Shown here: positions 35,765-45,054 of the stretch, one piece after another
How positions within the stretch are numbered: position 1 is the stretch's first letter
Layout: the number at the start of each line of letters is the position of its first letter
Source: CAXBNB01 sp040151475
GTDB taxonomy: Bacteria; Bacteroidota; Bacteroidia; Cytophagales; Cyclobacteriaceae
Direction: 5' to 3'
Assembly: GCF_040151475.1 (NCBI RefSeq)
Contig: NZ_JBDKWG010000146.1
Location: 1 to 64,000, forward strand
Length of the DNA: 64,000 nucleotides
The notes under the pieces: model-generated
What the model saw: only the letters and a program-made list of their open reading frames with translations
Told to the model about the DNA's origin: nothing
Databases searched by the model: none
Position numbers and translations under genes: made by a program

Positions 35765-36501
35765 GATTGCTTTTCTACTAACATTATCAATCTCAACGAT
35801 TTGTCCATTTGGTATGGGTTTAAGCTATAATCACCAAAAACATCCACAACCTTTAAATTAGTTCGCTCAAAGTACTCTAAAAATTCCACTCTGCGAATTG
35901 CTTTTACTTTTTCAAAAAAATGATACTGCTGTCCATGGTCTTCAATGTCAATCTTTTTGATCAAATACTCATCCTCAGTGTATTCCCGGGTGATCGTAAA
36001 CTTTACATTATCAATTATTATTTCTTCTGCTTCCACCAAATGATTGATGACCACATAAGGATTCATAAAATCAATCAAGAGCTTTCCTCCGGTTTTCAAA
36101 GATTCAGCAGTAGTTTTGATCACGTTTAAATTGGCCTCTTTGGTATCCAAATAGCCAAAACTGGTAAATAAATTGAATATATACTGAAATGTATCCGGTT
36201 TATATACCTCCCGCATGTCGTGTTCTTCGAAATGCAAGGTAGCATTTTCACTTCTTTTTGCCAGTTCAATATTTTGAGAAGAAAGATCCACACCAGTCAC
36301 ATCAAACCCTTTTTTATTGAGGTAAATGGAATGTCTGCCTTTGCCACATGCCAAATCAAGGATTTTATCTCCCTGATGAATGTCCAGGTATTCAATAAGT
36401 CGATCTATGAAAATAGCAGCCTCTTCGTTATCACGATGCTGATAAAGAATGTGATAGTAGATAGAATCAAACCATTCGTCAAACCATTCTTTCTTTTGCA
36501 T
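35761..36501 (-). CDS. Class I SAM-dependent methyltransferase
   Basis: This gene encodes 246 residues from MQKKEWFDEWFDS. The SAM-binding motif I is 'KILDLACGKGRHSIYLNKKG', followed by 'GVDLSSQNIELAK' and 'LLIDFMNPY'. The substrate is unknown. The frame is open 48 residues further upstream into the apbE gene, but the W-rich N-terminus from 36501 is the usual start of this group. It is downstream of apbE and upstream of the ZIP gene on the same strand. Confidence 0.85.
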   Translation of the reverse strand: MQKKEWFDEWFDSIYYHILYQHRDNEEAAIFIDRLIEYLDIHQGDKILDLACGKGRHSIYLNKKGFDVTGVDLSSQNIELAKRSENATLHFEEHDMREVYKPDTFQYIFNLFTSFGYLDTKEANLNVIKTTAESLKTGGKLLIDFMNPYVVINHLVEAEEIIIDNVKFTITREYTEDEYLIKKIDIEDHGQQYHFFEKVKAIRRVEFLEYFERTNLKVVDVFGDYSLNPYQMDKSLRLIMLVEKQS

Positions 36502-36547
36502 TAAGTTAATATATGTAAGTTGTTGAGAGTGTAAGTAAAGGACAATG

Positions 36548-37573
36548 TCAATTGATAAGTTCAACATAAGACTCGATCCCGGGAGAAGCGTAAGTCTTAT
36601 AATTTCCTTCTTCATCTGTGTAAATAAAGAAGCCTTCCAGTCCATCTATTTTATTCACTAATTCCTTCGATTTTTCAAATCCGATAACCATACAGGCCGT
36701 AGCATAAGCATCCGCCAAAGTACAATTTTCTGCAAAAACAGATGCGCTCAGTAAATTGTGAAACGTTGTATATCCGGTGAAAGGACTTATGGTATGAGCT
36801 ATCATTTTTCCATTTTCAATGTAGTAATTCCGGTAGTTGCCCGATGTGGCTATTGCCATATCTTTTATCGAAATCTTAGCCATCAATTCTACAGACCCTC
36901 TATCCAGTGTCGGCCTTTGTACACCGATCATCCAGGGTTTGTTGGCATCCGAGTTTCCCTTGCAGACTACTTCTCCGCCAATTTCTACCATATAATTCTC
37001 TACACCTTTCGTACCTAACAGATCAGCTACTACGTCTATGCCATTTCCCTTGGCAATAGCACTAAAATCCAGATACATTCCATTTTCTTTAGTTGCTTTT
37101 CTGCTGTCAAATATTACTTTGTCAAAACCAATTATTCTTAGAAGAGAATCCACCTTGGTACTATCCATGCCGGATTTTTTGTTTGGACCAAACCCCCAGG
37201 CATTGACCAAAGGACCAATGGTAGGGTCAAAGGCTCCTCCGGTATTTTCAAATACTTCCTTACTTGCTAAAAGCACCGGGTAAAAAAATGGAGATTCGAA
37301 TGTTATCGAATTTTCCTGATTGAATCTGGAGATCTCTGAAGAGGGAATGTATGTAGATAAAGAATTGTTGAATGCGTCAAGTAGCGAGTCTATCTCGGGT
37401 TGGAAGTTTTTGCCCTCTGTGTCGAGGTATTTGATGGAATAGGGAATCGGCCCCATTGTTGTACCGGTAATATGAACCATCTGTAATGAATCATCTTCAT
37501 TGGAAACAACTAATCTCCAAATCGCAAAAATTGCAACCAGAACCAATATTTTAATAATCCTTTTTTTGTCCAT
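36548..37573 (-). CDS. apbE: FAD:protein FMN transferase (ApbE)
   Basis: This gene encodes 341 residues. A membrane anchor or signal ('IIKILVLVAIFAIWRLVV') precedes the ApbE domain: 'GTTMGPIPYSIKY', 'YLDFSAIAKGNGIDVVADLL', 'MVEIGGEVVCKG', 'TSGNYRNYY' and 'HTISPFTGY'. ApbE covalently attaches FMN to Ser/Thr of target proteins outside the membrane, for example the NqrB/NqrC or RnfG subunits. No Nqr genes lie in the window. A protein with a possible flavinylation motif is encoded 11 kb away at 48243. Confidence 0.92.
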   Translation of the reverse strand: MDKKRIIKILVLVAIFAIWRLVVSNEDDSLQMVHITGTTMGPIPYSIKYLDTEGKNFQPEIDSLLDAFNNSLSTYIPSSEISRFNQENSITFESPFFYPVLLASKEVFENTGGAFDPTIGPLVNAWGFGPNKKSGMDSTKVDSLLRIIGFDKVIFDSRKATKENGMYLDFSAIAKGNGIDVVADLLGTKGVENYMVEIGGEVVCKGNSDANKPWMIGVQRPTLDRGSVELMAKISIKDMAIATSGNYRNYYIENGKMIAHTISPFTGYTTFHNLLSASVFAENCTLADAYATACMVIGFEKSKELVNKIDGLEGFFIYTDEEGNYKTYASPGIESYVELIN

Positions 37574-37709
37574 ATTCCTTTATTTCGCCGCAATTTAGTC
37601 TTAAAAATCAAAAGAACGTATTTGGTATTTTAGAAATACAAATTGCCAGACCTTGATTTTGAAGGAAAACGCTATTTTTGAGGGCAATTCCAAAACAAAT
37701 TTACATTGC

Positions 37710-38738
37710 ATGAGAGAAGACTACCTCAATCCCGATGATGATGAAATGATCCCTGAAGAAAAAGAGTTTGAAAAAGCCCTTCGTCCTCTTAGTTTTGATG
37801 ATTTCACGGGCCAGGCTAAGGTAGTTGACAACATAAAAGTTTTTGTACAAGCTGCCAAACAAAGAGAAGAACCTCTGGATCATGTGTTGCTTCATGGCCC
37901 TCCCGGATTGGGTAAAACGACCCTTTCTTTTATCATTGCCAATGAGCTTGGATCCAGCATCAAGGTCTCATCAGGTCCGGTACTGGATAAACCCGGTGAT
38001 CTTGCCGGGCTTCTTACCAACCTGGAACCAAATGATGTGCTTTTTATTGACGAGATACATCGGTTAAATTCGGTTGTAGAAGAATATTTGTATTCTGCAA
38101 TGGAGGATTACAAAATTGATATCATGCTCGATTCAGGACCAAATGCGAGATCGGTACAAATTGCGCTTAATCCTTTTACTTTAATTGGAGCAACTACACG
38201 TTCAGGATTGTTGACCTCTCCGCTTAGAGCCAGATTTGGTATCAATGCCCGTTTGGAATATTATGATGCACAATTGCTGTCTAAAATAATAAATCGTTCT
38301 TCTGCCATATTAAATACTCCAATAGAAAAGGACGCTTCCAGCGAAATAGCGCGTAGGAGCAGGGGAACTCCTAGGATAGCCAACAACCTGCTGAGAAGGA
38401 CAAGAGACTTTGCCCAAATAAAAGGCAATGGTACGATCACCAGAGAAATATCCAAAATGACTCTTCAAGCTCTGGATGTAGATGAAAATGGTTTGGATCA
38501 AATGGATAACCGCATTTTGTCAACCATAATTTCAAAATTCAAAGGTGGGCCAGTAGGCCTATCTACTATCGCCACTGCTTGTGGAGAAGAAGCCGATACC
38601 ATTGAGGAAGTTTATGAACCTTTCCTAATTATGGAGGGATACATCAAACGAACAAGTCGTGGCAGAGAAGCAACCGAACTTGCCTACAAGCATTTGAATG
38701 TAGTGCCACCTTCAAGAACAGGAACTTTATTTGATTGA
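37710..38738 (+). CDS. ruvB: Holliday junction branch migration helicase RuvB
   Basis: This gene encodes 342 residues from MREDYLNPDDDE. Walker A is 'HGPPGLGKTTLS', Walker B 'LFIDEIHRLN', sensor 1 'LIGATTRSGLLTSPLRARFG' and the winged-helix end 'EPFLIMEGYIKRTSRGREAT'. It drives branch migration with RuvA; neither ruvA nor ruvC is nearby. The frame is open upstream to 37653, but MREDYL fits the family. Two membrane-protein genes follow closely, with gaps of 15 and -4 bases. Confidence 0.95.
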   Translation: MREDYLNPDDDEMIPEEKEFEKALRPLSFDDFTGQAKVVDNIKVFVQAAKQREEPLDHVLLHGPPGLGKTTLSFIIANELGSSIKVSSGPVLDKPGDLAGLLTNLEPNDVLFIDEIHRLNSVVEEYLYSAMEDYKIDIMLDSGPNARSVQIALNPFTLIGATTRSGLLTSPLRARFGINARLEYYDAQLLSKIINRSSAILNTPIEKDASSEIARRSRGTPRIANNLLRRTRDFAQIKGNGTITREISKMTLQALDVDENGLDQMDNRILSTIISKFKGGPVGLSTIATACGEEADTIEEVYEPFLIMEGYIKRTSRGREATELAYKHLNVVPPSRTGTLFD

Positions 38739-38753
38739 TATCAGAGCTAAGTC

Positions 38754-39149
38754 ATGAAAATTATCAATCTCATATTCGGAGTTTCATTGCTGATAGTTTT
38801 CCTGATTACAGGATGGTATATGAAAGAAGTTTTAAAATCTGAGCATTTATTGGACTCTACTGTCCGAATGGAACTCCGAGCAAATCATATTTATATATTA
38901 TTCATTTCATTACTCAACATGCTGTCTTTCAAAGTGAATTTGTCAGAAAGTACTATTTCTAAATACTGCAATCTCATTTTCCGTTTTCTACTGGTATTTG
39001 CCGGACTACTGGCTATAGCGGCATTTATTTATGACCATTCTGGCATATTAGAAGAAAGGATAAATACATTTTACCAAATACTCTTTTCACTTGTTGCTAT
39101 TGGAGCTGTTGCTGTCAATGAGTTGTCATTACTAATAAAGGAAAAATGA
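38754..39149 (+). CDS. Small membrane protein, function unknown
   Basis: This gene encodes 131 residues with four hydrophobic segments ('IINLIFGVSLLIVFLITGW', 'IYILFISLLNMLSFKV', 'FRFLLVFAGLLAIAAFI', 'ILFSLVAIGAVAVNELSLL'). The layout resembles small four-helix membrane proteins of Bacteroidota without a known role. It overlaps the downstream J-domain gene by four bases and is likely translated with it. Confidence 0.75.
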   Translation: MKIINLIFGVSLLIVFLITGWYMKEVLKSEHLLDSTVRMELRANHIYILFISLLNMLSFKVNLSESTISKYCNLIFRFLLVFAGLLAIAAFIYDHSGILEERINTFYQILFSLVAIGAVAVNELSLLIKEK

Positions 39150-39940
39150 GCAACGTATATCTTGAGAGACTAGAGCTAGCTCCGGGAGCAACAAAAAGTG
39201 AAATAAAATCTGCCTATAGACGACTTTCCAAAAAGTATCATCCTGACATCAACAAAAGCCCTGATGCACAAGAGCAATTTATAGCCATTAATGAGGCCTA
39301 TAATTTTTTGACTGAGGTAGGCCCAACACCGCATCAGGAAGCAGTACCCTATGATTATGACCCCTACAAAAAGGAATATGAAGAAAGGCGCAAAAGAGCA
39401 AGAGCTTATGCCAATAAAAAGGCAGAAGAAGCACAAAGAAGGCAGGAAGAATCCATAAAATACGCCCTCGGAATATTTGATTCTATGGCTTACATCATAT
39501 TGGCTTTCAATTTTTTGCTTTCAGCAGATTACTTTCTACCTGTAAGTCAAAATCAAGAAAAAATTATTTCTATTCTTGGCGTAAAGGAAGCTCTAAGAAG
39601 TGGCGTATCCAAATACCGATACGACGATATTGTATTTGAAAAAACAAAAATGAGGGTTGATATGGGGCAGCTGGTTGGGGACGTTTCTCCCATAGCTACA
39701 GTCTATACTACTCCCATATTTGGCACAGGCAGATTTGCTAATGTGGAGGTCAACAAGCAAAAGATTCAGGTACACCAGAGTTATGGTATTTATGTGGTTT
39801 TTGGATATTTCATACCAGCCATATTTTTTATTGCTCTGCTGTACCGTTTTATTTTAAAAACCTTAGACCACAAATTCACTCTGGCTATAGTGATGACAGG
39901 ATTATTCGTATTTCAGCTCTATATGTTTTTCAAGTTTTAA
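39146..39940 (+). CDS. Membrane-anchored J-domain protein
   Basis: This gene encodes 264 residues. Residues 1-60 are a J domain ('AYRRLSKKYHPDINKS', with the HPD needed to stimulate DnaK). A Lys/Arg/Glu-rich helix follows at ~75-105, then three membrane segments ('MAYIILAFNFLLSADYF', 'YGIYVVFGYFIPAIFFIALL', 'LAIVMTGLFVFQLYMFF'). There is no Gly/Phe or zinc-finger region, so it is a class III J protein that may recruit DnaK to the inner membrane. It overlaps the preceding small membrane protein gene. Confidence 0.85.
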   Translation: MSNVYLERLELAPGATKSEIKSAYRRLSKKYHPDINKSPDAQEQFIAINEAYNFLTEVGPTPHQEAVPYDYDPYKKEYEERRKRARAYANKKAEEAQRRQEESIKYALGIFDSMAYIILAFNFLLSADYFLPVSQNQEKIISILGVKEALRSGVSKYRYDDIVFEKTKMRVDMGQLVGDVSPIATVYTTPIFGTGRFANVEVNKQKIQVHQSYGIYVVFGYFIPAIFFIALLYRFILKTLDHKFTLAIVMTGLFVFQLYMFFKF

Positions 39941-40015
39941 AAGGATAAAAAACCAATTTTTAAAACACTTCTTCCCATTTGGTATTATTTTTAACTGTTC
40001 AAATAAAAAACGAAA

Positions 40016-41137
40016 ATGAAATACTATCTCCTCACTTGTTTGGTTGTTTTAGCCACTTCTTTAAAAGCCCAAACGACCTATTTCTATGTGGGATCTGCCA
40101 CTGAAGAAACACCAACACCTATATCTCTTTGTTCATTAGATCTGTCAAACGGAAAGCTGACCAAAATAAAATCTTTTGAAGGCACAAAATCATCCAGCTA
40201 CTTATATGTTTCACCCAAGGAAGATTATTTGTATGCGGTAAATAGTGAAAATTTAGAAGGCAATTCGAAAAGTCATTCTGTTGCTTCATTCAAAATTGAC
40301 AAAAAGACCAAAGGGCTCACTTTAATCAACAAACAATCGGTACAAGGAAGAGGAGCTTGTCATTTGTCTGTTACTTCTGACAACAAATTTTTGATGGTTG
40401 CCAATTATAGCAGTGGAAATATTGCGGTTTTACCAATAAATGAAGACGGTAGCCTGGAACCTGTTTCGTCTAACATCCAACATGCCGGAAGTGGGCCAGA
40501 CAAAGAAAGGCAAGAAGGGCCTCATGCCCACTATATACAGTCTTCTGCGGATAACAAATACGTTTTTGCTGTGGACTTGGGTCTGGACAAAGTGATGAAT
40601 TACCAACTCGATCCTTCCACTGGAAAACTTTCAGAAAATCCAAATCAGGCTTTTTTACAAGTTGATCCGGGAGTAGGGCCAAGGCACATGGTTTTTCACC
40701 CAAATGGAAAATTTGCTTACATTTTGAATGAATTGATGTCATCTGTATCCGCCTGTACCTATGATGCCAAAACAGGTGCATTTAAGGTGATAGAAACTCA
40801 CCCGATGTTACCGAAAGACTTCACAGAATTCTCTAAAGCGGCAGCTATCAGAATTCATCCTTCTGGAAAATATCTTTATGGATCAAACCGTGGACACGAT
40901 AGTATCGCAGTTTTTGAAATATTGAAAGATGGCAATATCAAACTGATCCAATCCTATCAGGAAGGAATAGAGTGGCCCAGAGATTTCAACATAGAATCCA
41001 AAGGGAAATACATGGTTTTGGGTAACAGAAATAAAAACGAAATCAGAACTTTTCTAATTGGAAAAGATGGCAAACTCACTACCACCGAAAATACACTAGA
41101 AATCGCTCAACCAACCAGCGTGCAGTTTTTGAAGTAA
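40016..41137 (+). CDS. Secreted lactonase-family beta-propeller (6-phosphogluconolactonase-like)
   Basis: This gene encodes 373 residues: signal peptide ending 'TSLKAQTTYFYVG', then a seven-bladed propeller of the YbhE/Pgl type ('GPHAHYIQSSADNKYVFAVD', 'GPRHMVFHPNGKFAYILNE', 'RIHPSGKYLYGSNRGHDSIA'). Cytosolic relatives hydrolyse 6-phosphogluconolactone; an exported version more probably acts on another lactone. It is followed immediately by a zinc-ribbon microprotein. Confidence 0.88.
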   Translation: MKYYLLTCLVVLATSLKAQTTYFYVGSATEETPTPISLCSLDLSNGKLTKIKSFEGTKSSSYLYVSPKEDYLYAVNSENLEGNSKSHSVASFKIDKKTKGLTLINKQSVQGRGACHLSVTSDNKFLMVANYSSGNIAVLPINEDGSLEPVSSNIQHAGSGPDKERQEGPHAHYIQSSADNKYVFAVDLGLDKVMNYQLDPSTGKLSENPNQAFLQVDPGVGPRHMVFHPNGKFAYILNELMSSVSACTYDAKTGAFKVIETHPMLPKDFTEFSKAAAIRIHPSGKYLYGSNRGHDSIAVFEILKDGNIKLIQSYQEGIEWPRDFNIESKGKYMVLGNRNKNEIRTFLIGKDGKLTTTENTLEIAQPTSVQFLK

Positions 41138-41138
41138 T

Positions 41139-41294
41139 ATGAAGAAAAAAGAATGCCCTTCCTGCGCTATGGAAGTGGATGCTAAAAGTATTGACTGTCC
41201 AATCTGTGGGTATGAGTTTCCAAGGAAAAACCGTTTGTTTCAGTTGATTGCCTTGCTGTTGGTTATTATGATTGTGCTGTTTTTGATATTCTAA
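41139..41294 (+). CDS. Zinc-ribbon microprotein with one membrane helix
   Basis: A 51-residue open frame starts one base after the stop of the lactonase gene. It reads 'MKKKECPSCAMEVDAKSIDC' then 'PICGYEFPRK', giving a CPSC...CPIC zinc ribbon, followed by a C-terminal hydrophobic helix ('LFQLIALLLVIMIVLFLIF'). The paired Cys motifs and the coupling to the upstream gene make it credible despite the length. Tail-anchored zinc ribbons of this form are common in Bacteroidota; the role is unknown. Confidence 0.75.
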   Translation: MKKKECPSCAMEVDAKSIDCPICGYEFPRKNRLFQLIALLLVIMIVLFLIF

Positions 41295-41309
41295 CTTTAC
41301 CGGAGGTTG

Positions 41310-43601
41310 TTATTTCAGTTTTACGTCTTTCGGAGCGTTCATCACCTCTACAACCATGTACTTACCCTGACTTAAATAGGTAATATTACTGTACACCATG
41401 GGAATGGTAAACCTTCCCTGTTCATTCATTACCCCGAACATTCCCCTGCGTTTCACCACAACCTGGCCTTTGGCTACTTCGAGTACCTCGTTGTAGTCCG
41501 GAGATGTAATTTTTTTTACTGAAGAGTCGTACAAACCATACTTACCGTCAAGGGTTATATGAAATGAACCAAAGTCATTCCTGCTTATATGATCATATTT
41601 TGAATCCAAAAGGTACTTTCCGTCTTTATCAATCACTCCATATTTACCGTTTTCAATCACAATCGCAGTACCGTTGATGTAGTCAAACGATGATTCATAA
41701 ACTGGTTGTACTCGTAGATTCTCTTCCTTATCAATGTAGCCCCAATTTCCACGAAGATAAAATGCCGCCATACCATCAGAAAATAACCTTATCGAATCAT
41801 AACGATTGGCTACCCTGAGCCTGCCTTGCAAGTCAACAAATCCATATTTTCCATCGAGCCTGATGCCAACAAATTCTTCACTGATTCCCAGCACTTCTTC
41901 AAACCTTCCCGACAAGGAATAAAACCGATCACCATCTTTTGTAGCCAGACTTAGATAGTCTTGTTCTCTCGCTATCAATATGCTATCCTGAGAGGTAAAA
42001 GAAATTTCGTCAAAGATTGGTTGCTTCACGATCCTACCATCTCTCATCACAAACCCTGTTTTACCTTCTTCTGTTGTTTCTATAAAGCCACCATCATAAG
42101 GTTTTAATGTATTATAAGTTTGAAATATTACATTTCCATCATGATTGACCAGATCAATTCTGGATTTTAAGCGAGCCTCGGTTATGCCTTCTTTATGAAT
42201 TATTATCTCATCGTAAACCGGTTCACAAATCCATTCTCCAAACTGATTGATGGTACCAAATCCGTCCAAAAAACTAACTTTTGAGGTCAGGTATTTGAAA
42301 GAAGTTACGCTATCAAATTTGTTGGCAATTACTTCATCTCCCTGAAAATCAATAAAACCCCAGAAACCCCTTCTTTTCACAGCAATCAGGCTCTCTGATT
42401 CAGGTTTTATATCATCGTATTTGTACTTTGTAATATTTCTCCCAAACTGGTTGGCAACAGACCACTTTCCATTTTCCATGAGATAAAAATAGCCATCGTC
42501 CGCAGAAATAGAATCGTACTCTAAAGCAATGAAATACTCCCCTTTTTCATTCAATACTCCAAAATTCTTACCCTTTGAAAAAACAACCTTATCATCTATA
42601 CATTGCCTTATGACAATGTCATTACCTGATATCAGTTTATTGAAATTTCTATCTGCAATTGTCAGGTACTTGTTGAGATAAATGGCATAAAATGAATCGG
42701 AAATATTCACCAAAGAATCACAGTTGAACTGACGGTCTTTGGTATTCAACTTATCTACAATTGTATGTTCATTAAATTCTAAAACCTGTGCCCGGTCTCC
42801 ATCAACTGAAATATTCTTAAAGCTTGGTTTCAATAGAAGGTTACCACTTTCATCTATCAGCCCGGCTTTCCCCGATTCAAAAATTTGTGCTTTTCCGTCT
42901 CTTATATAGCCTATACTGTCTAATGAAACCGGAACAACAATCTGTCCATTCTTATTGATAATGCCAGCTCTAAAATCATAGTCGTAAAAGACATACAAGT
43001 CATTCGCAAAATGACTGATTTTGCTATATTCTGTTTTTAGCAAAAATTGGTTTTTTTCATTCAAAAGGCCATAATTGGTTTTACCATCTTTTATCTCAGT
43101 AACAATTAAAGTATTTGCTATTTTATCAATAGATGAATATTTAAAATCTACTACGGCATTGCCTTTTGAATTAAGAGCTCCGTAGTATAAGTGATTGGAA
43201 TATGCTCCTTTTTTCGATGCTATGATAAGATCCTTATGAACAGGCCTGAGTTCGTAATAATCAGGAGAAGTAATCACTTTATTTTTTGCAGTAATGATGC
43301 CCCAGTTGTTGTCATAGTACCCGATCACATTGTCCACGAACATATCGAGACTATCACTCCAACCTAGCTGTTCATATTCCGCAGGAACAAGAACCTCTCC
43401 GTTAGAATCTTTCACTCCGGAAAGATTGTTCTCCTTAAATACTTTAGGATCAGTCTGAGCCTTTAGTTCCAATGAGCAGAAAAATGCACAAAAAAAGAAA
43501 AGTAAAATAAAATTTCTCAGGTATTCAGTAAAACGATTCAATTGGTATGGAGATAATATTTTGAAAAATGCCAGAGCGCAATTTTTGTGCCGTATTGCCA
43601 C
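41310..43601 (-). CDS. Secreted WG-repeat protein
   Basis: This gene encodes 763 residues with a signal sequence ('NFILLFFFCAFFCSLELKAQ', ~29-48). Nearly the whole mature protein consists of about fifteen WG/KWGxxD-type beta repeats, such as 'NNWGIITAKNKVI', 'KAGLIDESGNLLL', 'FWGFIDFQGDEVI', 'KYGFVDLQGRLRV', 'KYGVIDKDGKYLL' and 'MFGVMNEQGRFTI'. Such repeats probably form a beta-propeller or solenoid for binding in the periplasm or outer membrane. No enzymatic motif is visible. It starts nine bases after hemA and may be co-transcribed. Confidence 0.85.
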   Translation of the reverse strand: MAIRHKNCALAFFKILSPYQLNRFTEYLRNFILLFFFCAFFCSLELKAQTDPKVFKENNLSGVKDSNGEVLVPAEYEQLGWSDSLDMFVDNVIGYYDNNWGIITAKNKVITSPDYYELRPVHKDLIIASKKGAYSNHLYYGALNSKGNAVVDFKYSSIDKIANTLIVTEIKDGKTNYGLLNEKNQFLLKTEYSKISHFANDLYVFYDYDFRAGIINKNGQIVVPVSLDSIGYIRDGKAQIFESGKAGLIDESGNLLLKPSFKNISVDGDRAQVLEFNEHTIVDKLNTKDRQFNCDSLVNISDSFYAIYLNKYLTIADRNFNKLISGNDIVIRQCIDDKVVFSKGKNFGVLNEKGEYFIALEYDSISADDGYFYLMENGKWSVANQFGRNITKYKYDDIKPESESLIAVKRRGFWGFIDFQGDEVIANKFDSVTSFKYLTSKVSFLDGFGTINQFGEWICEPVYDEIIIHKEGITEARLKSRIDLVNHDGNVIFQTYNTLKPYDGGFIETTEEGKTGFVMRDGRIVKQPIFDEISFTSQDSILIAREQDYLSLATKDGDRFYSLSGRFEEVLGISEEFVGIRLDGKYGFVDLQGRLRVANRYDSIRLFSDGMAAFYLRGNWGYIDKEENLRVQPVYESSFDYINGTAIVIENGKYGVIDKDGKYLLDSKYDHISRNDFGSFHITLDGKYGLYDSSVKKITSPDYNEVLEVAKGQVVVKRRGMFGVMNEQGRFTIPMVYSNITYLSQGKYMVVEVMNAPKDVKLK

Positions 43602-43610
43602 ACCAACCGT

Positions 43611-44885
43611 TTATTTCTTAACCTTGTCTGGTTGAGCCTCCAGATTAAACAGGTCATTGAGCACGTCAATAAGAGATTCAGCTTCTCCTCTTTTACATGC
43701 TGCCTTCAATTGTAGAATAGGAAGTTTGATTATTTTTTGCATCATACTTTTTGTCACCTTTTCAAGCATTTCGGATTCTTTATCATTCAATCCTTTTATG
43801 TGTCGGGCCACTTCACTTTGCCTGATCTCTTCCAGCGCATTGCTTAGTTTATTGATTACAGGAGACACTTCCATTTCTTTCGACCACTCGTTAAAATCGT
43901 CGATGGCCAGATTTATAATGGCTTTTACATCTGGTATGGCAGCTAGTCTTTTTTCCAACGCAACCGACGCTTTACTTTGGATGTTGTCTATATTGTATAA
44001 AAGCACACCTGGAATATCTTCAACATTTTGTTCAATACTCCTTGGTACTGACAAATCAAACAAATACTTGTGGCTAAGTACCTCATTGTTTTTAAACAAT
44101 GATTTGGTAATGATAGGGTCATTCGCTGCTATAGACGATATGATAACATCAAATTCAGTTGCTTTTTCTTTGAATTCCGAAAACGCTATAGTACCATATC
44201 CACATTCGTCAGCCAAAGCTTTAGCTGTTTCAAATGTTCTGTTGCACACAAGTACGTTCTTATTCTTAATGTTTTCGAGATTACGACAAACATCTTCACC
44301 TATTTCTCCAAGCCCTAATACCAAAATATTGGGACATTCCAGATTAACGGTTAATTCGTTGACCAAATCTACTGTGACATAAGATACTGAAGCAGCACCA
44401 TCTCTGAATGCCGTCTCCTGAACCACCCTTTTATTTGTATAAAAAATGGTGTGCATCAGCCTGTGCAAAAAAGGCCCTGCCATATTTTCATCAGCAGACC
44501 ATTGATAGGCATTTTTTACCTGATTGATGATTTGCAAATCTCCTACCACCTGAGCTTCCAGGCCAATAGACACGTAAAATAAGTGCTCAACTGCTTCTGA
44601 ATAGTCGTTGTATTCTATAAAGTAATCGCTAAAATCAGCAATATTCTTTATGTTTCTTTCCAGCCCAATGAGCTTAATTATGTCTTCAGAAAGGTTGTTG
44701 GGAGAAGTATAATATATTTCTGTTCTGTTGCAGGTAGAAACTACAAGTGCCTCCGAAATATCAGTGAACTCGTCAAAATAGCGCAAAATTCTTTTACATG
44801 CCTGCTCGTCAAATGCCACCAATTCCCGTACTCCCAAAGGAGCATTCTTAAAAGAAAGGCTTATGGCTTTGAAATTTTTGTGCAT
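43611..44885 (-). CDS. hemA: Glutamyl-tRNA reductase
   Basis: This gene encodes 424 residues. The catalytic Cys lies in 'ALVVSTCNRTEIYY', and the NADP domain has 'NILVLGLGEIGEDVCRNL' and 'NVLVCNRTFETAKALADE'. 'VVGDLQIINQVKNAYQ' is a family motif. It makes glutamate-1-semialdehyde for tetrapyrrole synthesis by the C5 route. The start MHKNFKAISLS at 44885 is preferred over the ATG eight residues upstream. No other hem gene lies nearby. Confidence 0.95.
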   Translation of the reverse strand: MHKNFKAISLSFKNAPLGVRELVAFDEQACKRILRYFDEFTDISEALVVSTCNRTEIYYTSPNNLSEDIIKLIGLERNIKNIADFSDYFIEYNDYSEAVEHLFYVSIGLEAQVVGDLQIINQVKNAYQWSADENMAGPFLHRLMHTIFYTNKRVVQETAFRDGAASVSYVTVDLVNELTVNLECPNILVLGLGEIGEDVCRNLENIKNKNVLVCNRTFETAKALADECGYGTIAFSEFKEKATEFDVIISSIAANDPIITKSLFKNNEVLSHKYLFDLSVPRSIEQNVEDIPGVLLYNIDNIQSKASVALEKRLAAIPDVKAIINLAIDDFNEWSKEMEVSPVINKLSNALEEIRQSEVARHIKGLNDKESEMLEKVTKSMMQKIIKLPILQLKAACKRGEAESLIDVLNDLFNLEAQPDKVKK

Positions 44886-45054
44886 AGTAAAAAGTAATCC
44901 GGTTTGCAAAACTAAGTCAAAAACAGAAATATCATACCCAGAGCACTAATTTATCTAAAATATTTTTAGAACAGAGACTCCTCAGGAGGTTAAAATTAGA
45001 CGTGATATGGTCTTTTTTGTTTCTGATTGATAAAAAGAATTATCGCAGCATTGT

